The translations under genes and the position numbers were made by a program. From the NCBI RefSeq assembly GCF_001684965.1, contig NZ_MAYG01000023.1:1-64000 (forward strand): a stretch of DNA of 64,000 nucleotides, read 5' to 3'. Every line of letters begins with the position of its first letter. The first letter of the stretch is position 1. Positions 8,620 to 17,397 of the stretch are shown piece after piece. The notes beneath the pieces are model-generated. The model was not told the origin of the DNA. It made no database searches and saw only the letters and a program-made list of their open reading frames with translations. The stretch is from Chryseobacterium arthrosphaerae. Its GTDB lineage: Bacteria; Bacteroidota; Bacteroidia; Flavobacteriales; Weeksellaceae.

Positions 8620-10107
8620 ATGATATACGGAGTAGACGTTTTTACTTTCCATGATGTTCTGGAAATATGTAAAAAACCTAATAAAGCCAAGCTGAACAAA
8701 GCTGCAAAAGAACAGATCTTAAAATCTCAGAAAAACGTACAGAAAATAGTAGAGTCCGATCGATGTGTTTATGGAATCAATACCGGATTCGGACCACTGT
8801 GCGATACCAAAATATCAGCTGATGAAACAGCACTGCTACAGTATAACCTTATTATTTCTCATGCAGTAGGAGTAGGAAAGCCTATTGATAAAGAACTTTC
8901 CAAAATCATGATGATCGCCAAGGTACATGCATTGTCAAAAGGATTTTCAGGAGTTTCTCTGGAAGTGATCGAGAGAATGATCCTGATGCTGGAGAAAGAT
9001 ATTATTCCTGTGGTGCCTGAACAGGGATCTGTGGGAGCTTCCGGTGACCTTGCTCCATTAGCGCATCTTGTATTGCCTTTACTTGGATTAGGACAGGTTT
9101 GGGAAGGAGATCAGGTTTCCGATACCTTGGAGGTTTTGGAAAAGCATAATCTGGAACCGTTAGCTTTAGGCCCTAAAGAAGGATTAGGATTAATCAATGG
9201 AACGCAGTTTATTTTGGCCCATTCCATTAAAGGATTGGAAAAATTTGAATATCTGCTTGACCTTGCCGATATGACTGCTGCAATGAGTATTGAAGCCTAT
9301 AGAGGTTCTGCAAGCCCTTTCAAAAAAGAACTTCACGAGATCAGACCTTTTGAAGGAAGTAAAAAAGTGGCGGCAAGAATGCTTAAATTCTTAAAAGGAT
9401 CAGAAAATTTGAAAGCTCATGAAGACTGTGAGAGAGTTCAGGATCCTTATTCCATGAGATGCGTGCCACAGGTTCACGGAGCAAGCAGAAATGCATTTGA
9501 GCACCTTAGAAACATGGCAGAAACGGAATTGAATTCTGTGACCGATAACCCAATCGTATTAAGTGCAGAAGAATCTATCTCGGGAGGAAACTTCCACGGA
9601 CAGCTGATGGCTTTACCATTAGACTATGCGACACTGGCTGCTGCTGAATTAGGAAATATTTCAGACAGAAGAAGCTATTTACTGCTGGAAGGAAAATACG
9701 GACTTCCAAGATTATTGACGGAAAGCTCAGGATTAAATTCAGGATTTATGATTCCGCAATATACTTCTGCAGCTTTGGTAACAGAGAATAAAACATTATG
9801 CTTCCCGGCATCGGCAGACTCTATTCCTACAAGTTTAGGACAGGAAGACCACGTTTCTATGGGAAGTATCTCCGGAAGAAAGTTCAATCAGGTTCTTGGA
9901 AACCTGGTCAATATCTTATCCGTTGAATTAATGTTTGCAGCCCAGGGGCTGGAATTCAGAAGACCTTCCAAATGTTCTAAAATTATTGAAGAGAACTTTG
10001 CCATCCTTCGTTCTAAAGTGGCTAAACTTGAAGACGACAGGCTGATCGGTAAAGATATGCTGGCTATTGCTGAACTGATCAACGAAAGAAAATTCGTTGT
10101 CAACTAA
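8620..10107 (+). CDS. hutH: histidine ammonia-lyase
   Basis: 495 aa. It removes ammonia from L-histidine to give urocanate, the first step of histidine use. The MIO prosthetic group forms from A140-S141-G142 in GSVGASGDLAPLAHL. The catalytic tyrosine lies in YGINTGFG (Y51). The residues SHA at 80-82 are the form seen in histidine lyases rather than tyrosine or phenylalanine lyases. The other hut genes are not adjacent. A terminator follows closely, so it is probably transcribed alone. Confidence 0.93.
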   Translation: MIYGVDVFTFHDVLEICKKPNKAKLNKAAKEQILKSQKNVQKIVESDRCVYGINTGFGPLCDTKISADETALLQYNLIISHAVGVGKPIDKELSKIMMIAKVHALSKGFSGVSLEVIERMILMLEKDIIPVVPEQGSVGASGDLAPLAHLVLPLLGLGQVWEGDQVSDTLEVLEKHNLEPLALGPKEGLGLINGTQFILAHSIKGLEKFEYLLDLADMTAAMSIEAYRGSASPFKKELHEIRPFEGSKKVAARMLKFLKGSENLKAHEDCERVQDPYSMRCVPQVHGASRNAFEHLRNMAETELNSVTDNPIVLSAEESISGGNFHGQLMALPLDYATLAAAELGNISDRRSYLLLEGKYGLPRLLTESSGLNSGFMIPQYTSAALVTENKTLCFPASADSIPTSLGQEDHVSMGSISGRKFNQVLGNLVNILSVELMFAAQGLEFRRPSKCSKIIEENFAILRSKVAKLEDDRLIGKDMLAIAELINERKFVVN

Positions 10108-10113
10108 AACATA

Positions 10114-10147
10114 CAACAAAAGCTTCCGGAAAGGGAGCTTTTTGTTT
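10114..10147 (+). terminator. terminator after hutH
   Basis: Stem AAAAGCTTCC / GGGAGCTTTTT (one G.T-type adjustment) with a short loop, then TTTTTG and TTTTT, immediately after the hutH stop. Confidence 0.75.
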
Positions 10148-10172
10148 TTCATTAATCTTTAAAATATAAAAA

Positions 10173-10619
10173 ATGAAAATACTCAGAACAGATTCTGATC
10201 ATCCTGATTTCCGGACTCTTATAAAATCCCTCGATGCTACCCTGGCTGAACACAATGGTGAGGCCGATGACTTCTTTGCTCAGTTTAATACAATAGATGC
10301 CATTAAAAACTGTTTGGTGGCTTATGTTGATGATACACCGGCAGCTTGTGGGGCATTCAAACCGTTCTCAGAAGACACGGTAGAGATCAAGAGAATGTTT
10401 ACAGGTCCTGGATTCCGTAAAAGAGGATTAGGAGCAGCCGTGGTGAAAGAACTGCAAACCTGGGCAGCAGAATTGGGCTATCAGAAAGCAGTGCTGGAAA
10501 CTTCTAAAGATCTGACTCCTGCGATTTCCGTTTATGAAAAAAACGGGTTTTACAAAATTCCCAATTACGGTCAATATATAGACGTTGACAGCAGCGTTTG
10601 CTACGAAAAAGTTTTGTAA
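10173..10619 (+). CDS. GNAT family N-acetyltransferase
   Basis: 148 aa, the normal size for a single GNAT domain. The acetyl-CoA binding motif A is clear: VEIKRMFTGPGFRKRGLG followed by the helix AAVVKELQTWAAELG. Motif B is VLETSKDLTPAISVYEKNGF with the usual Y-x-x-x-G-F ending. The start ATG at 10173 lies 25 nt after the hutH terminator. The acceptor substrate is unknown. The gene continues no obvious operon. Confidence 0.88.
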   Translation: MKILRTDSDHPDFRTLIKSLDATLAEHNGEADDFFAQFNTIDAIKNCLVAYVDDTPAACGAFKPFSEDTVEIKRMFTGPGFRKRGLGAAVVKELQTWAAELGYQKAVLETSKDLTPAISVYEKNGFYKIPNYGQYIDVDSSVCYEKVL

Positions 10620-10777
10620 CCGGGAAACAGAAATTTTATTAAAAAAATAAGACATTTCCTGACTTTGGCTTTTGCTGTGAATACACAGATTTTTCTGTTA
10701 TTCAACTGTTAAATTATAAATTCTCCCGTTCTACCGGAGATAAAATCCTTCTTCAAAAGATTTTTAAAGATCAAAAC
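10620..10777. other. intergenic stretch with a repeat shared with 14418-14452
   Basis: No ORF is visible. The segment 10735-10769 matches 14418-14452 at 30 of 35 positions on the same strand, so a dispersed intergenic repeat is likely. The rest is AT-rich and carries small hairpins such as CAGATTTTTCTG near 10686. Confidence 0.5.
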
Positions 10778-10827
10778 CTATGTCTCTATGTTGTTGAAAA
10801 AAAACAACATAGAGACATAGTATTTTT
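10778..10827 (+). terminator. long perfect hairpin, probable terminator or repeat
   Basis: An 18-bp perfect stem (10778-10795 with 10803-10820, CTATGTCTCTATGTTGTT on the left arm) with a 7-nt A-rich loop, followed by TATTTTTATT. The stem is longer than any other terminator here and lies 159 nt past the GNAT stop, so it may be a mobile or repeated palindrome that also stops transcription. Confidence 0.6.
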
Positions 10828-10946
10828 ATTCCTTGTTCCTGGCAGAATTCAGATTATTAATATTCATGTAATGCTAAATTCATTATTTTAAAGGTTGTAA
10901 TTCCCGGCAAAGTGTTATATTGTGATACCAATCAAAATGAAAACAT

Positions 10947-12428
10947 ATGAAAAAAACTGTATTCCTCTTAGCAATATTTTTTGCTTTAAACTCTTGTAAC
11001 AGAGAAGAACTTCAGAATGAAAATTCAAAAATAGAAATGGCTCAGAAAGATCCGCTGACCGAAAAGCAGATCAATGAAAGAATCAATCAGGCCATCAAAA
11101 CGGACGGAAGCTTCAACTGGAAAAATGAATCGGATCATTTCGTATGGAGTGCTGTTTTCCGCGGAAACAGAATGGTATCCATAGGATTCGGTTCTTCTAA
11201 AGATGATTTTGACCGCAGCAAATCTCCGAACAATCAGGAAATGGAAAAGGAACTTTTATCGGTCATTAAAAAATATGAAGGAAAAGACGAAAGAAACTTT
11301 ATTCTGCTTTCTGACCGGTATCTGAACCAGATGGATGTCATTATTGAGAAAGAAGAAACGATTGCTGCACTTCGCCAGATGAAAACAGTCCGTTATCTGG
11401 AGCCGGGAGACTATCATTATTTTGAAAATGAAAGCAAATACAATACGGCAGAGAAATCTTCAGGCAGCGGTTCATCAGGATGTGGATTTTCATCAACAGC
11501 TTTAAATACGGCAGATTATACTTCTACCACTCCGGGTGCCAAAATACCGTGGGCTTTTGCCAAACACAATATTCCTGATGCGTGGAGCTATAGTACAGGA
11601 GCCGGTGTTACCATCGGCCTGATCGATACGGGAGTTTCTCCAGAACAGGTATTGCTTGGGGGAAGCTTTAATAACGGAGCTTCTTCGGGAAGGACCATCA
11701 GCAAACTGGGAGTGTATAACTCAGACGGTTCGGGAGATCAGTGCGGCCATGGAACCAAAATGGCCTCTGTGATGGCTGCTCCGAGAAACAATGCAGGATT
11801 GCCTGTAGGCGTGGCTTATAATGCCAACCTTATTGCTTACAGGGCAGCTGCAAACGTTGTGCTGGAGACATCCAGTGAACAGACTGCGGTGAAAACAGCT
11901 TTTACTGAACTGGGAAATAATTCTAATGTGAAAATCATCTCTATGTCAATGGGACACATCTTTTCGGTGGGAAAGATTGAAGATGGTGTAAAATATGCGT
12001 ATTCTAAAGGGAAACTTATCTTTTGTGCCGGTGGAACCTCTACCAGCTTTACAAACTTTGTAGGAGTGATCTTCCCGGCATCAATGTCAGAAACGCAGGC
12101 AATCACAGGAGTAAAAGAAGGAACTTCCAATCAGAAATGTGATGTTTGCCATTCCGGAAGCCAGATCGATTTTACCTTCCAGATGGAAAGAGCTTCAGGA
12201 AATACTGTTCCGGTTTTAAGCTACTATAACGGCCAGGCTGATTATGTGGGTGGTTCTTCAGTAGCTACAGCCGCTACAGCAGGAATTGCAGCTTTGGTCT
12301 GGGCTAAAAATCCGTCATGGACAAGAGAGCAGGTACTGAATAAAATGAGACAGGCGGCTACTTATTATCCAACTGCGAATTCCAGCTACGGTTATGGAAA
12401 TATCAATGTTTTAAAAGCAGTACAATAG
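10947..12428 (+). CDS. S8 family serine peptidase (subtilase), lipoprotein
   Basis: 493 aa. The N-terminus is a lipoprotein signal with the lipobox ending at C17 (FFALNSC). A propeptide-like region follows to about 165, then a Ser/Gly linker, then the subtilase domain with Asp in LIDTG (D227), His in CGHGT (H268) and Ser in GGSSVAT (S438). The segment that normally supplies the oxyanion Asn (AAGN) reads FCAGGT here, so that Asn appears to be Gly363. A surface or periplasmic protease is expected. It stands alone, ended by a hairpin. Confidence 0.88.
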   Translation: MKKTVFLLAIFFALNSCNREELQNENSKIEMAQKDPLTEKQINERINQAIKTDGSFNWKNESDHFVWSAVFRGNRMVSIGFGSSKDDFDRSKSPNNQEMEKELLSVIKKYEGKDERNFILLSDRYLNQMDVIIEKEETIAALRQMKTVRYLEPGDYHYFENESKYNTAEKSSGSGSSGCGFSSTALNTADYTSTTPGAKIPWAFAKHNIPDAWSYSTGAGVTIGLIDTGVSPEQVLLGGSFNNGASSGRTISKLGVYNSDGSGDQCGHGTKMASVMAAPRNNAGLPVGVAYNANLIAYRAAANVVLETSSEQTAVKTAFTELGNNSNVKIISMSMGHIFSVGKIEDGVKYAYSKGKLIFCAGGTSTSFTNFVGVIFPASMSETQAITGVKEGTSNQKCDVCHSGSQIDFTFQMERASGNTVPVLSYYNGQADYVGGSSVATAATAGIAALVWAKNPSWTREQVLNKMRQAATYYPTANSSYGYGNINVLKAVQ

Positions 12429-12448
12429 TACATTCATTCCATTATAAT

Positions 12449-12485
12449 AAAGGGAACAGTTCATCTGAGCTGTTCCCTTTTTGTT
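12449..12485 (+). terminator. terminator after the subtilase gene
   Basis: Stem AAAGGGAACAG / CTGTTCCCTTT (11 bp perfect) with a 10-nt loop and a T-rich tail, 20 nt after the stop codon. Confidence 0.88.
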
Positions 12486-12583
12486 TTTAATAAGGAGCAT
12501 AAACACATAGGAGCTGACTTCCTAAAAATCTTTATAGTAAATAAATTATATAGAAATAACTTGTCCTGTGTGGTTGTTTTAAT

Positions 12584-13411
12584 TTATCCAATCCTTACAC
12601 TGGTCATACTTAAGGAACCCCCAATCAGCTCATCATTAAATAAAGACAGTTCTTCAGACTGATCTTTCAGTCCCAGCGTATAGAGTAGGGGCAGATAATG
12701 ATCTGGAGTAGGAACGGCATACTGCAAAGATGTTCCTTGCTTCTGATAATCGATAATGTTCCGGAAATTTCCATCCAGAAGCCAGTTGTTGGTTTTTTCT
12801 CTTGCTTCTACAGCCCAGTCCCATCCGGCTCCTACGGTATTGATATTTTTCCAGTCGATCATACGGAGATTATGAACAATGTTTCCGCTTCCTATGATCA
12901 GAATTCCTTTTTCACGGAGCTTATTCAGCCTTTTAGCCAGATCATAATGATATTGCGGAGGCTTGGTATAGTCTATGCTTAGCTGGATGACAGGGATATC
13001 TGCATCAGGATACATATGTCTGATCACAGACCAGGCACCATGATCTAATCCCCAGCTGTGATCTTCTTCCACTTCAATCGGCAAGAGAAGTTCAGCCGTT
13101 TCATGGGCCAGTTCCGGACTTCCCGGGGCAGGATATTGTACCTCAAAAAGCTCTTTGGGAAAACCGTAGAAATCATGGATGGTTTTAGGCATTTCCATTG
13201 CGGTGACAAAAGTTCCCGGAGTATACCAGTGTGCAGAGATACAAAGAATAGCATTAGGCTTAGGAATCTCTGTAGCTGCCTTACGGAAGCCCTGTACAAA
13301 TTGATTTTCTTCAATAGCATTCATGGGAGAGCCGTGTCCCAGAAACAGGACGGGCATTCTTTGTGTGCTGTTGAAGCCTTCACTTATATTTTGAAGATCA
13401 TTAAGATTCAT
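12584..13411 (-). CDS. ygiD: 4,5-DOPA dioxygenase extradiol-like (YgiD family)
   Basis: 275 aa of the class III extradiol dioxygenase (LigB) fold. Metal ligands match YgiD/DODA enzymes: H26 in LGHGSPMNA, H61 in SAHWYT and H180 in GSGNIVHN; the family histidine in GLDHGAW (H124) is also present, as is the PDHYLPLLY motif near the C-terminus. The family opens aromatic rings of catechols; the bacterial substrate is uncertain. It is a single gene on the minus strand, with no pathway partner nearby. Confidence 0.88.
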   Translation of the reverse strand: MNLNDLQNISEGFNSTQRMPVLFLGHGSPMNAIEENQFVQGFRKAATEIPKPNAILCISAHWYTPGTFVTAMEMPKTIHDFYGFPKELFEVQYPAPGSPELAHETAELLLPIEVEEDHSWGLDHGAWSVIRHMYPDADIPVIQLSIDYTKPPQYHYDLAKRLNKLREKGILIIGSGNIVHNLRMIDWKNINTVGAGWDWAVEAREKTNNWLLDGNFRNIIDYQKQGTSLQYAVPTPDHYLPLLYTLGLKDQSEELSLFNDELIGGSLSMTSVRIG

Positions 13412-13522
13412 AATGAATGAAGATTAAAATTTTTTTAAAAAACACTGGAGTTTAAAGCTAAAGTATCCCTTTCGGCAAGGACTGTTGGCTTAAAAAACGT
13501 AAGTGCTTCAATAGAGATCAAA

Positions 13523-13566
13523 AACAAAGGGTTCAGGGTTTTAGTAAAATCCCTGAACCCTTTATT
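13523..13566 (-). terminator. terminator of the YceI gene
   Basis: A 13-bp perfect stem AAAGGGTTCAGGG / CCCTGAACCCTTT (13526-13538 with 13551-13563). The minus strand continues with TTTGTTTTTGATC, consistent with stopping the YceI transcript. Confidence 0.88.
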
Positions 13567-13580
13567 ATGTATGTTAAAAA

Positions 13581-14093
13581 TTATGCTTGTTTTACAAACT
13601 GTAATTCACCGGCAATTTTTACATCATCACTTACCATTACACCTCCTGCTTCCAGCGCTGCATTCCAGTTCAGTCCAAAATCTTTTCTGCTGATCTTTCC
13701 TTCAAAAGAGAAACCTGCTTTGGTATTTCCCCATGGGTCTACATTGATTCCTCCGAAGTCTACATCAAGCGTTACAGGCTTTGTAATCCCGTTGATCGTA
13801 AGGTTTCCGATCACCTGATCGTTCAGCTTCTGAGATTCGAAAGTAATGGTTGGATGAGCTTCGCAATTGAAGAACTCAGCAGACTTTAAGTGGTTGTCTC
13901 TGTCTGTATTATTGGTAAATACAGAATCTGTCTGGATTGTAGCAGTAGTTTTTGCGTTGGTAAAAGTATCATCTTCAGCTTCAATTTCTGCATTGAAGGT
14001 TCTGAAGTTTCCTTTTACGTTAGAGATCATCATGTGCTTTACTTTGAAAGTAATTTCACTATGTGTTGGGTCTAGATTCCATTTTGTTGCCAT
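13581..14093 (-). CDS. YceI family protein
   Basis: 170 aa with the lipocalin-like YceI fold that binds isoprenoid-type lipids. Family landmarks are WNLDPTHSEITFKVKHMMIS at the start, GNFRTFNAEI, the LKSAEFFNCEAHPTITFES block, GNLTINGITKPVTLDV, and DFGLNWNAALEAGG near the end. There is no signal peptide, so this copy is probably cytoplasmic. A good promoter lies just upstream (14125-14152) and a strong hairpin downstream; it is a one-gene unit. Confidence 0.93.
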   Translation of the reverse strand: MATKWNLDPTHSEITFKVKHMMISNVKGNFRTFNAEIEAEDDTFTNAKTTATIQTDSVFTNNTDRDNHLKSAEFFNCEAHPTITFESQKLNDQVIGNLTINGITKPVTLDVDFGGINVDPWGNTKAGFSFEGKISRKDFGLNWNAALEAGGVMVSDDVKIAGELQFVKQA

Positions 14094-14124
14094 TGTATTG
14101 TGTATTTTGTTATTGTTAATGATG

Positions 14125-14152
14125 CAAATTTAGAACAGAACGACTATACAAA
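14125..14152 (-). promoter_or_regulatory. promoter of the YceI gene
   Basis: On the minus strand a -33 TTTG (14152-14149) and a -7 TAAATTTG (14132-14125) are separated by 16 nt, close to the Bacteroidota consensus. The start codon is about 30 nt downstream. Confidence 0.6.
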
Positions 14153-14224
14153 TCATTGATATAGGATAAGAAATGCATCTGTAATCCCCAATAATGAATT
14201 ACCATCAATGCAGCCGGCATTTCA

Positions 14225-14340
14225 GGGAGCTTTTTCCCGCTATCCACTCATACTCCTCGCTCCTGTGCGCTTCCATCACCTCATCCCATCTGTTATCCGT
14301 TTCATGCTGCGGGGTAACCGTTACTATTGGGGCTAGGGGG
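14225..14340 (-). repeat. structured dispersed intergenic element, copy B (Flavo-1-like?)
   Basis: The reverse complement matches 351-461 in its end blocks and in GGTTACCCCGCAGCA. The closing helix is kept in altered form: CCCCAATAG at one end faces GGATAGCGGG at the other. The middle, about 45 nt, differs. It lies in the 514-nt gap between the divergent YceI and S9 peptidase genes, which holds no ORF worth naming. Confidence 0.6.
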
Positions 14341-14580
14341 AACTTCTTCCCATATATCATTTGTCATTGCCAGGGATCAGATAATCTTTACCGAAAACAG
14401 GCGGTGATCAGTTTCATCGGAGATAAAATCCTTTTACAACAGGGTTTTAAAGCATTTTGTGATTCCCGGCAGCTTCCGTTCAATTCTAGTATTAAGTTAA
14501 GAAATAATTTCCTTCAGTTTATTAATTTCATTTTATGAATGTTTTATTTTAACGTTTCTTAACGGATGGTTTTTATTTCT

Positions 14581-14588
14581 TATTTTTG
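14581..14588 (+). promoter_or_regulatory. -7 box before the S9 peptidase gene
   Basis: TATTTTTG matches TAnnTTTG and lies 19 nt before the start codon. No convincing -33 element is seen at the usual distance. Confidence 0.4.
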
Positions 14589-14607
14589 AGGGATTCAATT
14601 TTATACA

Positions 14608-16746
14608 ATGAAATTACATAGATTTTCTTTATTGATGCTGGTTCTGGGAGGTTCAGTATGGGCCCAGACCCAGAAGTTTACCATGGCGGAGGCTGTAAAT
14701 GGAATGAGAACCAACCTTGCAGTGAAAAATATTTCACAGTTTTCATGGGCTGCAGACAGCAAATCCTATATTCAGGCAGTAAAAGGCGGATATCTGATCA
14801 CTGATCTGAAAACCAATAAACAGGATACCCTGGTATCTTTGTCACAACTGAACAGACAGTTTTCCAGTGACAAGCTGAAGGCTGTTCCTGCCATTAAATT
14901 TACCGGGACATCTCAGGGATATTTCAGCACAGCAGGGAAAATGTCGTGGATCGAGAAATCAGGAAACGACTGGAAAGTAAAAAATACGGCTTCAATAGAC
15001 CCGGAGGCTGCCAATATAAAAATGTTGGGTGACGGTCAGACTTTTGCTTTTACAGTAAAGAATAATTTATTTGTCAATAAAAACGGGAAAACCATTGCTG
15101 TAACCAATGAAACCAATGAAAATATCATCAGCGGCCAGGCAGTTCACAGAAATGAATTCGGAATTGATACCGGAATTTTTCCCGCTCCGAACTCAGAAAG
15201 CATAGCTTTCTACAGGATGGATCAAAGCATGGTAGCCGATTACCCGATCATTGACTGGTCTGTAACGCCTGCCGTAAACCACAATATCAAATACCCGATG
15301 GCTGGGCAGACCTCTCATCAGGTAACATTAGGCGTTTTCAATATCAAAACCCAGGCAACCACATTCCTGAAAGTTGAAGGAGAAAAAGATCAGTATCTGA
15401 CAGCCGTAACATGGAGTCCGGATTCAAAATACATCTTTGTAGCAGTACTGAACAGAGCCCAGAATCATATGAAAATGAATCAGTATGACGCCGCTACCGG
15501 AACACTGGTGAAAACCTTATTCGAGGAAACAGACAGCAAATACGTAGAGCCACAGCGTCCGCTTACCTTCTTTCCGAATTCCAATACAGACTTTATCTGG
15601 CAAAGTCAGAGAACAGGATACAATCACCTTTTCCACTACAGTCTGGAGAAAGGGTTGGTAGCACAGATCACAAAAGGAGACTGGCTGGTAACAGAAATCT
15701 TAGGATTCAATGAGAAGAAAAAGGAAATCTATTTTACATCCACTAAAGAAACTCCTTTAGAAAGACACCTGTATAAGATCAACTGGACGAATTTCAAAAT
15801 GCAGAGACTGGATTCCGCAGAAGGAATGCATGCCGGAGTTCTGAGCAACGACGGAAATTATATTTACGATGCCTACAGCAATGCCAATACTCCAAGAGTT
15901 GCCAATATCATAAATACCGCTAATTTAAAATCTACGAATATCCTTACCTCTGAAAACCCATTAAAGAACTATCAGAGACCCGAAATTAAAAATGTAGAAT
16001 TAAAAGCTGATGACGGAACACCATTGTACGGAAAGATCATACTTCCGACGAATTTTGATCCCAACAAAAAATACCCTACAATCGTTTATCTGTACAACGG
16101 GCCTCACCTACAGCTGATCACCAATACTTTCCCGGCGTCAGGAAACCTCTGGTATGAATATATGGCTCAGAACGGATACATCATCTTCACAATGGACGGA
16201 AGAGGTTCTGCCAACCGTGGGATGAAGTTCGAGCAGGCTGTTTTCAGAAACCTGGGAACAACGGAAATGAATGATCAGATGAAAGGAGTAGACTATTTAA
16301 AATCGCTTCCTTATGTAGATGCTGAGAAGATGGGAATTCATGGATGGAGCTTCGGAGGATTTATGACCACCAGCTTTATGCTTCGCAAACCCGATGTCTT
16401 CAAAGTTGGAGTCGCTGGAGGCCCTGTCATCGACTGGAGCATGTATGAGATCATGTACGGAGAAAGATATATGGACACTCCGCAGGAAAACCCACAGGGA
16501 TATGCCACAGCAAACCTTCTGGATAAAGTTCAGAATCTGAAAGGTAAATTACTGATGATTCACGGGGCACAGGATGATGTTGTGGTATGGCAGCACTCCA
16601 TAAAGTTCATCAAATCTGCGGTTGATAACGGGGTTCAGTTAGATTATTTTGTTTATCCGGGACATCCGCATAATGTGATCGGGAAAGACAGGGTTCACCT
16701 GATGCAGAAAATCACCGATTATTTTGATCAGTATCTGAAAAAATAA
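14608..16746 (+). CDS. S9 family peptidase, dipeptidyl peptidase IV-like
   Basis: 712 aa with a signal peptide (MKLHRFSLLMLVLGGSVWAQ), a DPP IV-type beta-propeller (about 30-460) and a C-terminal alpha/beta hydrolase. The triad is S581 in HGWSFGG, D656 in GAQDDVV and H688 in YPGHPHNV. Such enzymes release Xaa-Pro dipeptides in the periplasm. The propeller motif that holds the substrate amine, usually two or three adjacent Glu, reads VHRNEFG here, leaving one Glu, so specificity may differ (prolyl tripeptidase-like activity is possible). A clear terminator follows. Confidence 0.9.
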   Translation: MKLHRFSLLMLVLGGSVWAQTQKFTMAEAVNGMRTNLAVKNISQFSWAADSKSYIQAVKGGYLITDLKTNKQDTLVSLSQLNRQFSSDKLKAVPAIKFTGTSQGYFSTAGKMSWIEKSGNDWKVKNTASIDPEAANIKMLGDGQTFAFTVKNNLFVNKNGKTIAVTNETNENIISGQAVHRNEFGIDTGIFPAPNSESIAFYRMDQSMVADYPIIDWSVTPAVNHNIKYPMAGQTSHQVTLGVFNIKTQATTFLKVEGEKDQYLTAVTWSPDSKYIFVAVLNRAQNHMKMNQYDAATGTLVKTLFEETDSKYVEPQRPLTFFPNSNTDFIWQSQRTGYNHLFHYSLEKGLVAQITKGDWLVTEILGFNEKKKEIYFTSTKETPLERHLYKINWTNFKMQRLDSAEGMHAGVLSNDGNYIYDAYSNANTPRVANIINTANLKSTNILTSENPLKNYQRPEIKNVELKADDGTPLYGKIILPTNFDPNKKYPTIVYLYNGPHLQLITNTFPASGNLWYEYMAQNGYIIFTMDGRGSANRGMKFEQAVFRNLGTTEMNDQMKGVDYLKSLPYVDAEKMGIHGWSFGGFMTTSFMLRKPDVFKVGVAGGPVIDWSMYEIMYGERYMDTPQENPQGYATANLLDKVQNLKGKLLMIHGAQDDVVVWQHSIKFIKSAVDNGVQLDYFVYPGHPHNVIGKDRVHLMQKITDYFDQYLKK

Positions 16747-16752
16747 AACACG

Positions 16753-16786
16753 AAAGCTATCTCATCATGAGATAGCTTTTATTTTA
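16753..16786 (+). terminator. terminator after the S9 peptidase gene
   Basis: A 12-bp stem AAAGCTATCTCA / TGAGATAGCTTT with a 3-nt loop, followed by TATTTTAATT, directly after the stop codon. Confidence 0.88.
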
Positions 16787-16879
16787 ATTATAGGGAAAAG
16801 AGCATAATTGCCTTCTGCCGGATCTTTGTATTTATCCTGTTTTTCGGAGCCCTTTATTTTGTTATTTTGGCATTTGATC

Positions 16880-17386
16880 TTACATTGTCTTACGTACCTT
16901 TACCTCCGGAATTTCCCCGGAAGGCACAATAAAGATAGCATTATCACTCACGGAGTCCCCTTCATCCAGATAATAGCCGGCCACGATAGGAATAATAAAA
17001 CTCTGGTACTTTCCATCTTTAGTATATGCCCAATAGGTTACATTAACATTTTGAGGCTTCAGTTTTAACTCTAATCTTTTTGAAGTAAGTTTAGCACCGG
17101 TCGCATTGATACAGTCTAATTCCGCAATTTTAATGTCAGATATTACCTGTGGTGCATTAGACAATCTCACATTATAATTCTTACCTGATTTATTAACCAA
17201 AGTTGCAGAGACCTTGTAACGGTCAAAGCTTTTACCACCTACACTGATGGCTTCTTTATTCAGAATATTAAAGGTTATTGCCAAACCGCTGACATCCAAT
17301 GTCGCACCGTCGGTAATCTTCTGGCCGTAAAACGGAGTTAAAGAAAGAAGAATAAAAAAAAGCGTTAGGAAAGATGATTTTTTCAT
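16880..17386 (-). CDS. secreted protein of unknown function
   Basis: 168 aa with a signal peptide ending near FYGQ (about residue 21). The mature chain is predicted mostly beta, with alternating hydrophobic residues, and ends in the basic segment VKVRKTM. No family is recognised. It lies 11 nt downstream of the lipoprotein gene at 17398-17994 on the same strand, so the two probably form a small operon with an envelope role. Confidence 0.65.
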   Translation of the reverse strand: MKKSSFLTLFFILLSLTPFYGQKITDGATLDVSGLAITFNILNKEAISVGGKSFDRYKVSATLVNKSGKNYNVRLSNAPQVISDIKIAELDCINATGAKLTSKRLELKLKPQNVNVTYWAYTKDGKYQSFIIPIVAGYYLDEGDSVSDNAIFIVPSGEIPEVKVRKTM

Positions 17387-17397
17387 AATAATAGTAA

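Noticed and set aside
13058-13420. 120-aa frame on the + strand opposite the YgiD-like gene
   Set aside because: Antisense to a clear enzyme with intact motifs; composition reflects the opposite codon pattern.
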